Below are positions 26,560 to 38,400 of a stretch of DNA of 64,000 nt, piece by piece. The position numbers and the translations under genes were made by a program. The stretch lies in NCBI RefSeq assembly GCF_000004075.3, contig NC_026656.2, positions 19,292,607 through 19,356,606 on the forward strand, in the 5' to 3' direction. The notes beneath the pieces were generated by a model. The model worked only from the letters and a program-made list of their open reading frames with translations, was not told the DNA's origin and did not search any database. The stretch is from Cucumis sativus. Lineage: Eukaryota > Streptophyta > Magnoliopsida > Cucurbitales > Cucurbitaceae. How positions within the stretch are numbered: position 1 is the first letter of the stretch; every line of letters starts with the position of its first letter.

Positions 26560-26632
26560 TTCCGTTGCCGGGACTTGAACCCGGGTCTTTCGGGTGAGAG
26601 CCGAATATCCTAACCAACTAGACTACAACGGA
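26560..26632 (-). tRNA. tRNA-Glu (anticodon CTC)
   Basis: 73-nt cloverleaf on the minus strand. The acceptor stem TCCGTTG pairs with CAACGGA, with discriminator A. The anticodon arm is TTCGG-CTCTCAC-CCGAA, giving anticodon CTC. The T arm contains GGTTCAAGTCC (B box), and TAGTCTAGTTGG forms the A box/D arm. There is no intron and CCA is not encoded, as normal for a nuclear tRNA gene. It lies head-to-head with the PPR gene, 313 bp away. Confidence 0.97.
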
Positions 26633-26945
26633 ATTTGTATACATCAAGAATCTTAGACATATTTGATCTTGTTAGCTGCTCACTTCTCATATTTCTAGCA
26701 TGGTTCAAGCACTCCAACGGGATTTTTAATTCATTGCCGATTCCTCCTCTGACGGGACCATTTAGCCTAATTTATGATTTTCTCTTCAATTGTATTTTAT
26801 AAGTTATGAGATTTTTATACCGATTATCTTCTTGTTTGACGTTAGTTTTGCATGTTTCATCGCTATGCCATTGCTGCTTTACTCAATTTTTACTTCTAGT
26901 TCACTTTGGAAGTTGAAATGATGTTTCTAATTCTCTTTAAACGCC
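26633..26945. promoter_or_regulatory. spacer between divergent tRNA-Glu and PPR gene
   Basis: 313 bp holding the 5' flank of the tRNA and the leader/promoter of the PPR gene. An out-of-frame ATG at 26906 opens a 68-codon ORF overlapping the PPR start. No strong TATA box is evident. Confidence 0.4.
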
Positions 26946-29339
26946 ATGAGAAATGTCTTGGACGTTCGTGTTTTGGCGAACCGGTACTTTGCACAATTGA
27001 ATCTATGTTGCCCACAAAATCTGTCTTCGTATTCTCTTGCTCGGACTGTTCATGGCCACGTGATTGCTTCGGGATTCAAGCTTCGTGGGCACATTGTCAA
27101 TCGTCTAATTGATATATACTGGAAATCATCGGATTTTGTTTATGCCCGCAAACTGTTCGACGAAATTCCCCAACCAGATGTCATAGCGAGAACTACATTG
27201 ATTACAGCGTACTCTGCGCTGGGGAATTTGAAAATGGCTAGAGAAATATTCAATGAAACTCCATTGGATATGAGGGATACTGTTTTCTACAATGCCATGA
27301 TTACTGGGTATTCGCATATGAATGATGGGCATTCTGCTATTGAACTTTTTCGTGCTATGAGATGGGCCAATTTTCAGCCTGATGACTTTACATTTGCAAG
27401 CGTGCTCAGTGCTTCAACGCTTATTTTTTATGATGAGCGCCAGTGTGGCCAAATGCATGGTACGGTAGTGAAATTTGGAATTGAGATTTTTCCCGCAGTC
27501 TTGAATGCTCTTCTATCTGTTTATGTTAAGTGTGCTTCTTCACCGTTGGTGTCATCCTCATCATTGATGGCATCGGCTAGGAAACTGTTTGATGAAATGC
27601 CAAAGAGGAATGAGTTTATATGGACGACTCTGATTACTGGGTATGTGAGGAATGGTGATCTGACTGGGGCACGTGAAATTCTTGATACAATGACTGAACA
27701 ACCGGGCATAGCATGGAACGCCATGATCTCTGGCTATTTGCATCATGGTCTTTTTGAGGATGCCTTGACGCTATTTAGGAAAATGCGTTTGCTTGGTGTC
27801 CAGGTTGATGAGTCCACCTACACAAGCGTGATCAGTGCTTGTGCCGATGGCGGTTTTTTTCTATTGGGAAAACAGGTGCATGCTTACATTTTGAAAAATG
27901 AGCTGAATCCAGATCGTGATTTTTTATTGTCTGTGGGTAATACATTGATTACTTTATATTGGAAATATGGTAAAGTTGATGGGGCAAGAAAGATTTTCTA
28001 TGAGATGCCAGTTAAAGATATTATTACTTGGAATACACTCTTATCAGGGTATGTGAATGCAGGGCGTATGGAAGAAGCAAAATCTTTCTTTGCACAAATG
28101 CCAGAGAAAAACCTTCTTACATGGACTGTGATGATTTCAGGATTAGCACAAAATGGATTTGGGGAACAGGCTTTGAAGTTGTTTAATCAAATGAAGTTAG
28201 ATGGCTATGAACCCAATGATTATGCATTTGCAGGTGCAATCACTGCTTGTTCTGTGCTTGGAGCGTTGGAGAATGGTCGTCAACTCCATGCTCAGATTGT
28301 TCATCTCGGCCACGATTCAACCCTCTCAGTTGGCAATGCAATGATTACAATGTATGCAAGATGTGGGATAGTTGAAGCTGCGAGAACCATGTTTCTAACC
28401 ATGCCTTTTGTAGATCCTGTTTCATGGAATTCTATGATTGCAGCACTAGGACAACACGGGCATGGCGTAAAAGCAATAGAACTTTATGAACAAATGTTGA
28501 AAGAAGGTATACTCCCCGATAGAAGAACGTTTCTTACAGTTCTATCTGCTTGTAGTCATGCCGGTCTAGTCGAAGAAGGAAACCGCTATTTTAATTCAAT
28601 GCTTGAGAATTATGGTATTGCCCCAGGGGAGGATCATTATGCTCGGATGATCGATTTGTTTTGTCGAGCTGGGAAGTTTTCAGATGCAAAGAATGTCATT
28701 GACTCCATGCCTTTCGAAGCCAGGGCACCAATTTGGGAGGCTCTTCTTGCTGGTTGTCGGACTCATGGAAACATGGACCTAGGAATAGAAGCTGCTGAAA
28801 AGCTTTTCAAGCTAATACCGCAACACGATGGAACCTATGTACTTTTATCAAACATGTACGCCAGTCTTGGCCGGTGGAATGATGTTGCTAGGACGCGAAA
28901 ACTAATGAGGGACCGAGGAGTTAAAAAGGAGCCAGCTTGTAGTTGGACTGAGGTTGAGAACAAGGTTCATGTGTTCTTGGTGGATGATACAGTGCACCCT
29001 GAGGTGCTATCTATTTACAATTATCTAGAGAAGTTGAACCTTGAAATGAAGAAAATAGGATATATTCCAGACACAAAGTATGTGTTACATGATATGGAAT
29101 CTGAACATAAAGAATATGCTTTATCTACTCACAGTGAGAAGCTTGCAGTTGCGTTTGGGCTAATGAAGCTACCTCAAGGTGCCACTGTAAGGGTTTTCAA
29201 GAACCTTAGGATATGCGGGGATTGCCACAATGCAATCAAGTTCATGTCTAAAGTTGTGGGGAGGGAGATAGTAGTGAGAGATGGAAAGAGGTTTCATCAT
29301 TTCAAAAATGGCGAATGCTCGTGCCGTAATTATTGGTAG
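26946..29339 (+). CDS. PLS-class pentatricopeptide repeat protein with E and DYW domains (At1g25360-like)
   Basis: Intronless, 797 residues, as usual for plant PPR genes. Proteins of this class enter mitochondria or plastids, read specific RNA sites through tandem PPR motifs, and edit C to U with the C-terminal DYW deaminase domain. The N-terminus MRNVLDVRVLANRYFAQL matches what I recall of At1g25360 (OTP90), supporting the start. Repeats of the P-L-S type run from about residue 45 to 590, with classic units such as VFYNAMITGYSHMNDGHSAI and TWTVMISGLAQNGFGEQALK. E motifs follow (IWEALLAGCRTHGNMDLG, GTYVLLSNMYASLGRW), then the DYW domain with the zinc/catalytic residues in HSEKLAVAFGL and CGDCHNAIKF. 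The protein ends SCRNYW, so the last tripeptide is NYW instead of DYW; I believe the Arabidopsis relative also departs from DYW there. The gene is convergent with the ERD2-like gene. Confidence 0.95.
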   Translation: MRNVLDVRVLANRYFAQLNLCCPQNLSSYSLARTVHGHVIASGFKLRGHIVNRLIDIYWKSSDFVYARKLFDEIPQPDVIARTTLITAYSALGNLKMAREIFNETPLDMRDTVFYNAMITGYSHMNDGHSAIELFRAMRWANFQPDDFTFASVLSASTLIFYDERQCGQMHGTVVKFGIEIFPAVLNALLSVYVKCASSPLVSSSSLMASARKLFDEMPKRNEFIWTTLITGYVRNGDLTGAREILDTMTEQPGIAWNAMISGYLHHGLFEDALTLFRKMRLLGVQVDESTYTSVISACADGGFFLLGKQVHAYILKNELNPDRDFLLSVGNTLITLYWKYGKVDGARKIFYEMPVKDIITWNTLLSGYVNAGRMEEAKSFFAQMPEKNLLTWTVMISGLAQNGFGEQALKLFNQMKLDGYEPNDYAFAGAITACSVLGALENGRQLHAQIVHLGHDSTLSVGNAMITMYARCGIVEAARTMFLTMPFVDPVSWNSMIAALGQHGHGVKAIELYEQMLKEGILPDRRTFLTVLSACSHAGLVEEGNRYFNSMLENYGIAPGEDHYARMIDLFCRAGKFSDAKNVIDSMPFEARAPIWEALLAGCRTHGNMDLGIEAAEKLFKLIPQHDGTYVLLSNMYASLGRWNDVARTRKLMRDRGVKKEPACSWTEVENKVHVFLVDDTVHPEVLSIYNYLEKLNLEMKKIGYIPDTKYVLHDMESEHKEYALSTHSEKLAVAFGLMKLPQGATVRVFKNLRICGDCHNAIKFMSKVVGREIVVRDGKRFHHFKNGECSCRNYW

Positions 29340-29804
29340 TATTATTCCATTATGTTCTTTGTGGTGAGAGTATAGTTGATTAAGAACCATTTTTGGAAAA
29401 TTAATTGATCTATTAGACTACACTTTCAATTTTGTCCAATTTTATAATTTTGAAACTTCAAGGGTCTAAATAGAAACAAAGTTACACGTATGGTGCTTGT
29501 GCTTGCTTCAAAACTATTTTTAACATAAACAAAAATCAGTTTAGGGACTAAAAAAGCATTCATCCAAAAGTATTAAAGCAAAACTAGGATGAATTTCAAT
29601 GAATGATCCTGACTCAAGGAAGTGAAATGTCAATAGCATCCTTTATTATTTTTGTGATTATAATGTAGGATGCATATACACCAGTTTAGGAAGCATTTCT
29701 TTTTCCAGTTCGGTCACAGCGTTCGCTACAAAAGAAAAAAGAAATATGTACAGATAACGGGCATTCACTCTGCGGAAACAAGCAGCCAGTCGGCTATCTC
29801 TATC
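29340..29804. other. convergent 3' region between PPR and ERD2-like genes
   Basis: 465 bp between two stop codons that face each other, so it must hold both 3' untranslated regions and polyadenylation sites. No other feature is seen. Confidence 0.6.
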
Positions 29805-32800
29805 TTAGACTACTCCGGCAGGAAGGCGTACGACAAGCTGACCGCCAAGAACACTGCAACAACAACAGTATTGAATGAGCTAAAAAATTTATAGATAGCA
29901 AGAAAAACGAAGTCAAAGAGGATGTTCTACATCAATAAAACTCAAATCTCAAATTTATTTATGAGAAGGAGAGGAGTCGGTTGGTGTTGGTTCCAAATCA
30001 ACAAATTTACAAAGGAAAAAAAAAAAAAAACAAAGCCAACCGACCAACTTTTAGTCTTTGATGGTCGATGTTGATTTGAACGTTGACCAAATTGACCATA
30101 GTTGGTCCATTGACAGTTTGGTAAAAAAACCGACTCTGCTCACCCTATCATGAAAATTGAAAAGGACCATAGAGCACCAACCTTTTGACGTAGTAATAAC
30201 AAAAATCTGCAAGAACAAAAGTTTGGACAATTTCTGCAAGGAGAACCATTGGTGGCCAGAATCCAGTTCCCAACGCTACCAGCAGCCCCCCACGAGTTGC
30301 TACCATCTGTGTATTATTATTCCAAAAAATAAAGGGAGAAAAAACGTTAAATATAGCTGAAGTCTACGTATATATATTCAAATTATATATAGACTAAAGT
30401 TGATGAAATATAGAATCGAAGTACAAATTTAGTCCCTCCCACAAGAATAATTATGAACACATAAATTACGGATAACGTGTAACATTAGCTCATGTTTTGA
30501 AAAACAAAACTTAGGATAAGATAAAGCACATAAAATTTTTGGGATCAAAATCAGATTTTTGAAAGAAATGAATAAAAGCTCACTACCAAAACAATTGAAC
30601 AATTTTTAAAATCTACAGGTACAAATGCAACATATGAAGTTTGAAATTCAAGGAAAAACCTGAAGAATCCAATGCGCACAGCTCAGGAATCTGGCAACCC
30701 CCAAGGCAAATACATAGTGTGCAGTGAATGGCTCAACGATCTGGACAATAAACGAAAGGAATACAAAATTTAAGAGAGTATAAAAAGAAAAACAAAAGTT
30801 AAATATAAATAATTCTGAACTTTCTACTCGGCCACCCCAAGCAGAATTCTTTTTTGAGGAATTCATCTTTTTACCTTAGACTTAATGAGATAATACAATT
30901 GTAACCTTTTACTTTCAACTTTATCAAACTTAGCCCTAAATGGCTGATATCGAGTACTACGTGAGCATTGGTGGTTTTCCTCCCTTGAGTTTACGTATTC
31001 TTTTACCAATTTGGTTATGTAGTTTAGCAAAATTTAGAAACTTTTCATAATATGGTTTAGATGTTCTCTTGACTTCACATATGTGAGTATTTGAATTAGC
31101 TTGCACCACTTTGACTATTTTTAACTAGACAACGAGTTGATCCTACTACATTTGATCACCAAAGAAAGTATTACGATATCAAATCCATAACTCAAACTCA
31201 TCCTAATCCTTTTTCTATTTACGTGAGCTCTTATTAGAACCCAGTCCCATTTATGGTGGTGGTTGTTATCCCATGATTTAACGTGTTTTTTAATTTGAAT
31301 TTCATACAATTTGTTGATTAGTTGGACAATTTTCTAATAAGGAACATACGGAAGAATAAAATCAATTGTCACTTTTTTTTTTTTAATGATAAACAAACCT
31401 TCCAATGAGAAAAACTGAAAGAACGGGAACATAAACAGAAGTAGAAAAGAAATAAAGGGAAGAGGAACCTTTATGTTCTGCATGACTCGCAACTGAGGTA
31501 GAACCGAAACAGCTTCAAGGTAAACACAAAAAGCCCAGAAAATTCTTTGTAACAAAGAAACTCTTGGAGGTGTCGGGTGAATCAAAATGGATAGTAAAAT
31601 ACATGGTACCACCTGTATCCAAGAATAATAATACAATGAATACAGTTATGAAACAGGTATAGGTTAAACATCATCGAGAATTGAACATATTTTTTAAGCA
31701 CTCAAGTTTCTCCAAGCCAATTCAGAATCGTTTGCAATTAACCATCAGTAGCAGAATTTTTTTCTTTGTTGATGAAATGTCTCAATGCATTCTTGATGAA
31801 AGTTTGGTTTTCCTTTTCTTTTATGAAATATGTCTCAAGCCATTTTGTAGGCCCCTGTGTGTGTGTGTGTTTCAATTCTTCTCAGAAAATGTTGGAATGC
31901 ATTCTCAAAGTTCGAGCTTGGAGGCTATAAATTTGGGCTTCAAGACTTAAGCCTAAAAGGCATATTGAAACATTTATAGAAACTGTCAAAAAGGAAGCCT
32001 TCATTCAGCATTATCCCACTGATTTTCAATAAACAGAGATCTCAAAGATGAACACTGACATGAATTGTGAAACATATAGGCACTCATCCCAAAGAAATCA
32101 GATTTGTAGATTTGCTTCAAAACGTAACCCAAAATTCGGCAAAGAAAGAAAATCAATCCATTTTTGGAATTAGTTAAATTCAGTGCATAAATACAACACA
32201 ATCCTGATGAACTTGATGAAGAACCCAAGTAAAAGAAGTAGACTCACCAAGTATAGAACTTTGAAGTTATCTTTGTCTCCCATGTAGCTGGCTTTGAGCT
32301 TATAACGAATCATGTAAATGACCCAAAGAGTTGCTACTAAAGTAGCCAAATCAAGAAATGTGTGCACATCATATTCGATCACAAAGCTGCAATAGAGTCT
32401 TGCAGCTAGAAAATAAGCCGTTAATTCCTGCGACTTGAGCGAAAGACCTGAAGAAAAATAAAATAAAAGGATATAGAACTTAAGCTTACTCTAAATTGTT
32501 GAAGTAAAGCTCAATCCAGATCAATGGCCAAACTCAAACATCAAAATCGGAAATAACAACCAGAAGCTAAACAAAACTAAGAAGCTGATCCAACTAAACA
32601 TCAAAATCCGAAAGAACCAATTCAATTCCAACTTTAGATAGTTAATATCAAGCTCGAAAGAAACTCAAGCAAGTAACAGTGATTAATCAGAACCAGAAAG
32701 AAACGGACTAAGAGCTCAAAACCAAGAAAATAAAGAGAAATTCAAACTAAAAGACATCAAGATTACACCTGCACAACTCCTCTCCTTCATGAGCTTATAA

Positions 32801-32991
32801 ATAAGAACCGCAATTCCAATGGCATGAACAGCCTCAGCGGCCACAAAGAGCTTGTTGTGATCATGAACCATCACATAGAGAAGAACAAGAGAAATAATCG
32901 CAGACGCTACTCCTAAAAACGCTTTCATCTTCGGGGGTTGCCTCCGAACCCATGACGTAATTGCATGAATCGGCCTCCTGGGTACCTTCAT
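29805..32991 (-). CDS. ERD2-like ER lumen protein-retaining receptor family protein
   Basis: Six exons, 32991-32769, 32447-32248, 31612-31469, 30740-30660, 30306-30182 and 29853-29805, encode 273 residues with all phases closing. The family is related to the KDEL/HDEL receptor ERD2, which returns escaped ER proteins from the Golgi. This member belongs to the longer plant ERD2-like branch (At1g75760/At1g19970 type, remembered), whose ligand role is less clear. Visible marks: basic N-terminus MKVPRRPIHAITSWVRRQPP, then about seven membrane helices; LFVAAEAVHAIGIAVLIYKL; CSFVIEYDVHTFLDL; CVYLEAVSVLPQLRVMQN, the family signature; VEPFTAHYVFALGVARFLSC; LADFCYYYVKS; and C-terminus GGQLVVRLPAGVV. 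Family length and exon borders look normal. Intron 5 (29854-30181) contains a repeat insertion. Confidence 0.95.
29962..30146. mobile_element. possible small TIR (MITE-like) repeat in an ERD2-like intron
   Basis: The ends look like inverted copies of each other. The left end reads GAGAGGAGTCGGTTGGTG, and the right end, reverse-complemented, reads GTGAGCAGAGTCGGTTTTTT, sharing GAGTCGGTT. The inside is non-coding and repetitive (several GGTTGGT/GACCAA blocks). It lies wholly within intron 5. A related diverged block is at about 19.7-20.05 kb. I cannot define a target-site duplication with confidence, so the superfamily is left open. Confidence 0.45.
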
Positions 32992-34065
32992 TTCTCCTCA
33001 ATCCTCTCTTCTAACCCTAAAATTTCACTAAAACCCGATACCCTCTAAGAAATCGTAAGCTCAGAGAGTTGGTGAACAAATTAGGTAACCAATTTGAATC
33101 CCTGTTTGGTCCCTCCTTTAAATTGAGTCCCAATTGAAGTGTGGCGGGCAACGGGTATGAGATGTCAGTACAATAATGAAAAGGGTAATTAGTTTCGCCA
33201 TTAATGAGAGCATTAGCGAACTCCATTGTTAAAGAACTGATCCCACTGAGTATTAAATTATTCATAATGATCACGTTGCGACAGAATCACAACCGTGGTG
33301 GAATTGTTAATCCAATCCTCAAAAGAGTTGTGATGACGAATGGGTGTAGCGTATTGACACGACGAAGTCGCACTATGGAAAATTAGGGTTGGCTGGTAGC
33401 CAACTCCAATTTATTAATGCATTGATCATTAGACGTGTGAGACAAGCGAGAAAAGCTTCACACTCCTCCAAGTGCTGAATAAGGAACCGGGAAGAACAAC
33501 GGCGATTTAATGTGACATTCCGCAACAATTATTTGGTTGTTTTTGTATACATATTTATAGTTTTTCAGTTTTATTAAACTTCTATATATAAATTAAAATT
33601 TTATATTAAATGAAACTCTAGTTTCAAGTTGGTTTAAATAGATTAATGATTTTTCAATAAAGATTTAAAGGTTAGAGATTAAAATTACTATAAATCTTTA
33701 ATTTGAGAAACTAATTTTGGAATTTAATATTTTTTACCGAATCAGAAATCAAAATTAAAAATTTGGTCCTAATTTGTTTGTAAGATATTAGAGTTTCGGT
33801 TTAGCCTATGTAGATTACAATAAATTATCATTTGAACTTTTATCACTTCAAAAAAATTCTTAAATTTTTTGTTTGTTTCCTTTCTCCTTTCCCTTCTAAT
33901 TCGCACTTGCTTTTCCTCTTTTTGGTAAAAATAAAAAGCATTCCTACATACATTTAATACTATTCATCTATCTTCTTCACTCTCACCAAACCCTAGCCGC
34001 CTACTCCATCTCCGTTCAAGTGTTCTCCGTCCAGTCGAGATCTCTACCTTTGTAGTCACTCCCTC

Positions 34066-34114
34066 CATTTTGTTTACTGAAAACTAAGCTCATTTTGTTG
34101 ACTGAAAACTAAGT
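34066..34114. repeat. 25-bp tandem duplication
   Basis: Two adjacent copies of CATTTTGTTKACTGAAAACT plus AAG, with a 25-bp period and one main difference. Confidence 0.8.
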
Positions 34115-34737
34115 CGTAAGGAAGCATGTCCTCCGCTGCACACACACCGCTAGTCGTAGTTTTACTTCATCTAAAGTCAAGTGTCTTTGGGTTGCTTGTT
34201 CCTTTATGCATCGCACGTCCAACCGCGCTAATTTCCTTCATCACCATTCGTTCCGGTATGTGGTTGATGTTTGATATTCACAATTGTATCTATATATAAA
34301 CTATAATTAAAAACTAAAAATATATTACACTTTACATTTTTTTTCTTTTTGACCTTGAAGGTTTTGATTCTTTGAAGGTTTTTAAGAGGACGAAACTTTG
34401 AGCTCCAATATTTTCTCCAACTGATCGACTTTGAAGATTTTGTGGAATCTAAAAAAGTGGAAGATAGTGAAGCTGAATTCTTTTCAGCTTTGAATACCTA
34501 GATGTGCACAATTTCAACAATGATGTGGTATTTGGATTTTAGGTGAACAATTATATTTAGAACTATTTTTAAATTGACTAGGAGCATTTGAGATATTGTT
34601 TCATTTATTTATTGTCCAGATTTTTTAATTTTGCTATTCTAACCATTTAAAAGTAAATTTACTATTCAAAGTAAAAGTCATCATTTGCTTTTCTTCTTGA
34701 CAACCCTAAATTTTTTTTCTTGCAATCGAATCAATTA

Positions 34738-34789
34738 ATATTTAACACATCTCCTCATTTTTAATATTTAACACATCTCCTCATTTTGG
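34738..34789. repeat. 26-bp tandem duplication
   Basis: Two adjacent, nearly identical copies containing AATATTTAACACATCTCCTC, period 26 bp. Probably a recent slippage or repair event. Confidence 0.85.
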
Positions 34790-35412
34790 AAGTGAAAGAT
34801 CCGAACCACCAAAATTGTTAAAATATTGTTCAAACTTAATTACAATACGCTTAGAATAATATTGACAAGGGATAGTTTAAGTTAGTGTACTAGCAATATA
34901 GCTATTGTGTTAACATTTTTTAAAATAATAATAAGTTAATTTTTAAAAATTATGCAATTACTTCCAATATTTAGCCTTCAATTCTTTACTTATTATTTTT
35001 GTTCACAAATACCAGCATTAATGGAAAAGGTCAGTCGAACAAATCATAGTTTGGTATATAAATATCTATTATCTTCCATGGTTTAACTAACACCCACTCT
35101 TACATGTGTTGAGCAGCTAGCAACAAAAATCAGTGGGAAAAAGTTGACAAGAAATTTAGATACAAGTTCTTCTAATGCTAATATCATTGAAAGTTGAGCT
35201 ATATATAATCATTTTAACTATTACAAATATATACACACACACACTTACGTGTTATACGCTAAATATCTGCTTCAAATACCAGCATAAATAATCACTACTC
35301 CAAGCTGAGAACTACATTAAGCTTGTTAATACTACCATCACCACAACTATCTAAATCATTTTGGCTTAACATAATCACCTATGATCAGTACTATATACAA
35401 GCTCCAAACCAC

Positions 35413-38400
35413 TTACACCGGGCAAGCTGACAGTAAAAAGTCAGGCTGTCGGCGTTGAAGCAGTATACCGCAAAAGGGACATAATGGTTTCGAGGGTATC
35501 TCTGAATCGGAGAGTTTTAAAGAGTGAAAGTTGGGAGTCTCAGACATCTGGAAAAGTATATCTGGAGCCAATCTAAAAGCACTTCTACAACAACACATAC
35601 AAAACCATAGGGGAGTAGTAGCAGGGCAGACCTGCATCGATACAGAACACCTTATTAGTTTGTGGCTCTGACTGACACCGGGTTTGCGCTTACCACCCTG
35701 GCAAACTCCAAATTCTGGAGACTCAAATGGAACCGGTGCTGAACAGTAAGTGCACTGCTCCGTTGATGAATGTTTACTGGATCAAGGCACAGCACAATAG
35801 AGGTCAATTATAAAAGTAGATTGTCCGCAAATTGATGTTGATATTCACAGGTATTAATTAAAAGAAAGCTTAGTTTCCGATGGAATGAGGGAGATGAAAT
35901 TTCCAGAAGAGAAGTCTCAAGAAAATGGCAATGATAGAAAAATTATCAAATTAAATGAATAAACGAAGAAATATATCAGGAAAGCCTTTTTGACCATTCA
36001 TAACAGAGTTTAATTGATTCAGAATCTCCCTATACATCTAAGGAAAATGTTTAATTTGATTATGCAATTAGCGGCTATATAGCACCACAACCAGCGAAAA
36101 ATTCCAAAAAAGAAAATGATACCTCCAACGTTTTTTTCTCGCTTGTGATGCAATGTCTTTTATTGAGTCCTGTAAATGTTCAGGGTTAGATGTAACCCAC
36201 TGCTGCATTTCTGTTAAACCAATGGGATACCAGAACCCAGGTCGATATTCAGTAATGGACAGTGAGCGAAGCTTTGCACAAGCAAAAAAACATAGACCGA
36301 TTAGCCTCTGACGGAGTTCTCTTTCACTGCTTAAAAGTAACTTCTTACACAGAATATGCATTTCATTTTCAGAGTCGTCAAGTCCCTCCAAACTTAGCAG
36401 ATCCAAATTCTGCAGATTGTCGTTCACTTGATCCTGTATTGATTCTGACAGAACTACACGTCTACAAATAATGTTGAGGAGGTGAAGTTGGCGAGTAGAA
36501 AATGTTGACACATTTTTTGAGACGTGTGACAAAATCTTTGTAGCAGAGAGCTCATTATTCCAATGGAGATATGAAGTTGCAAGCCACTTAAGTAGAATGT
36601 GGTCAACATATTCCGGTATGGAGTGCCTGAATGCCAGTAAAGCGGCAACAACTTCCCAAACAACCATAGGTTTATTCAAATTTTTAAATTGATTTAAAGA
36701 CCATAATATACTGGACTCCCAACGAACAAATTCTTTCTTAGACATGTTTGAAACGTTTTCAGTATAAAAGTATGAACTGTTTGGCATAACTTCTATTTCT
36801 TCTCCTCCAATCCAGAAGAATTGAACAGCAGCTTTCTGAGTCCTGAGAAATTCCAAGCATGTCATGGATGAATTGAAGATAGAAATTGATATATCAAATC
36901 CTTCGATCATTTACAAAACCTAAAGCATGATAACAAAAGTCCCAACAATATCTCTACCTTGCTTGGTACATTTTATCAAGTGAATCAAGATCAAAGTTGC
37001 GAACCTGAAAAAAAAAACACGTTATAAATTTTTTTTTTTTTTGAAAAGGAAACCAGCTTCTTTAGTGATAATAATAATAATAAAGCTCAAAGTACAAAAG
37101 TGTATGTTATAATATATTATTGATGTTTATACAATCATTGCAACCTATTGTGAAAATTATGATATAGAAGTTTAATTGTCAATGCAATCTAACAAGCTAT
37201 TGGTGGAGTTCGTTCATAGGAACATAGGAGGTTGTTGGAGCCCGTGGGTCAAATCCCACCAAATGAACTAAACACCACACTGCTGCCTGGTACAAATCAG
37301 AAGGATGGTGATCTCTTTACATATATGGTGATCTCCTAAACCCAAACCATACAAAGGTGGATCCATTCTAAATATGAATGACTAGAGAGTTCAAAAAGTC
37401 CATATCCCATCGGACAAAAATAATGGATGACTAAGGTCGAACATATTTAGCACAGGACCTCCAAAAGTCCAACTTTAAAGGGGAGCAACGGCTGTATAGA
37501 CATTTATGCACCAGCATGAGGAACAGACCAAACATAGGGAAAGACAACTGATAAAATACTTCCTGGAAATTAAATTTGAATTAGTTTCCTTTTTTTTTAA
37601 ATTTCCTCGTCTCTTGACTATTATCCAGATTAATATTTTCCTTATTTATGTAGCTGGTTACGGTAGTCCTAGGAGTTTCATCTAGTTACTTTTCAAGGCA
37701 TTCTTTCAGTTGTTCACATTATATTTTAATCTGTAGAAGTGGACTCAAGCCATATATGTAATATTAGACATAGTATCTGTGTTGACTTCTATAATGCAGA
37801 ATATTTCAGTAGTAAAAAACGGATCTTTTAGTATCACATACCACGGCACCCACAAGATTTCCTGGAGACATTGCAATGCCAAAGCATGAGCGAAATGTAT
37901 CTGGAAGCTGCAAATACATATCTCCCATCATAACCCAGAACACAAATTACCTTTCTCAAAACAAGGCATAAAAAGCAAGCTCTTACATCAATGGAGCCTC
38001 CAAGCTCAGGGATACGTGATGAAATGGGCACTTCATGGAGAGAACTCTCATCTAAACTCCAACCTCGCAGAGTATTATCCTGTGATGAGCAAAGTATTTA
38101 TTACATTTTGTGATCAAAGAATTTAAAAGTTATCATATAATTGTAAAAATAGGTTCATGGAGCCTCTTACAGAAGACATATCATGGCCAAAGAGATGTCC
38201 AAACATTGCCCAACAAATTCTTAATTATGAAAGATGCTCATAACTTACTATTCTAGATTTTTCTTTTCATTTCTTACTTAAGGTTTTTATTTTTTATTTT
38301 TATTTTTTGAGGAAAAGACGTAATATTATTAGTGAGCCAAAAGATCTGTCTTTTGAGCTACAAAAACAGCACAATCGGTAGAAAGTGCAGATAAAACTCA

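Larger units (their letters stand above)
32992..35412. other. intergenic DNA upstream of the ERD2-like gene
   Basis: The first few hundred bases are the ERD2-like leader and promoter. The region 33950-34560 is less AT-rich, starts with CCAAACCCTAGCCGCC-like leader sequence and contains a 57-codon ORF (34126-34299), but I recognise no product. Two short tandem duplications occur at 34066-34114 and 34738-34789. The rest down to the TFIIIC-like stop is AT-rich, including its 3' untranslated region. Confidence 0.5.
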
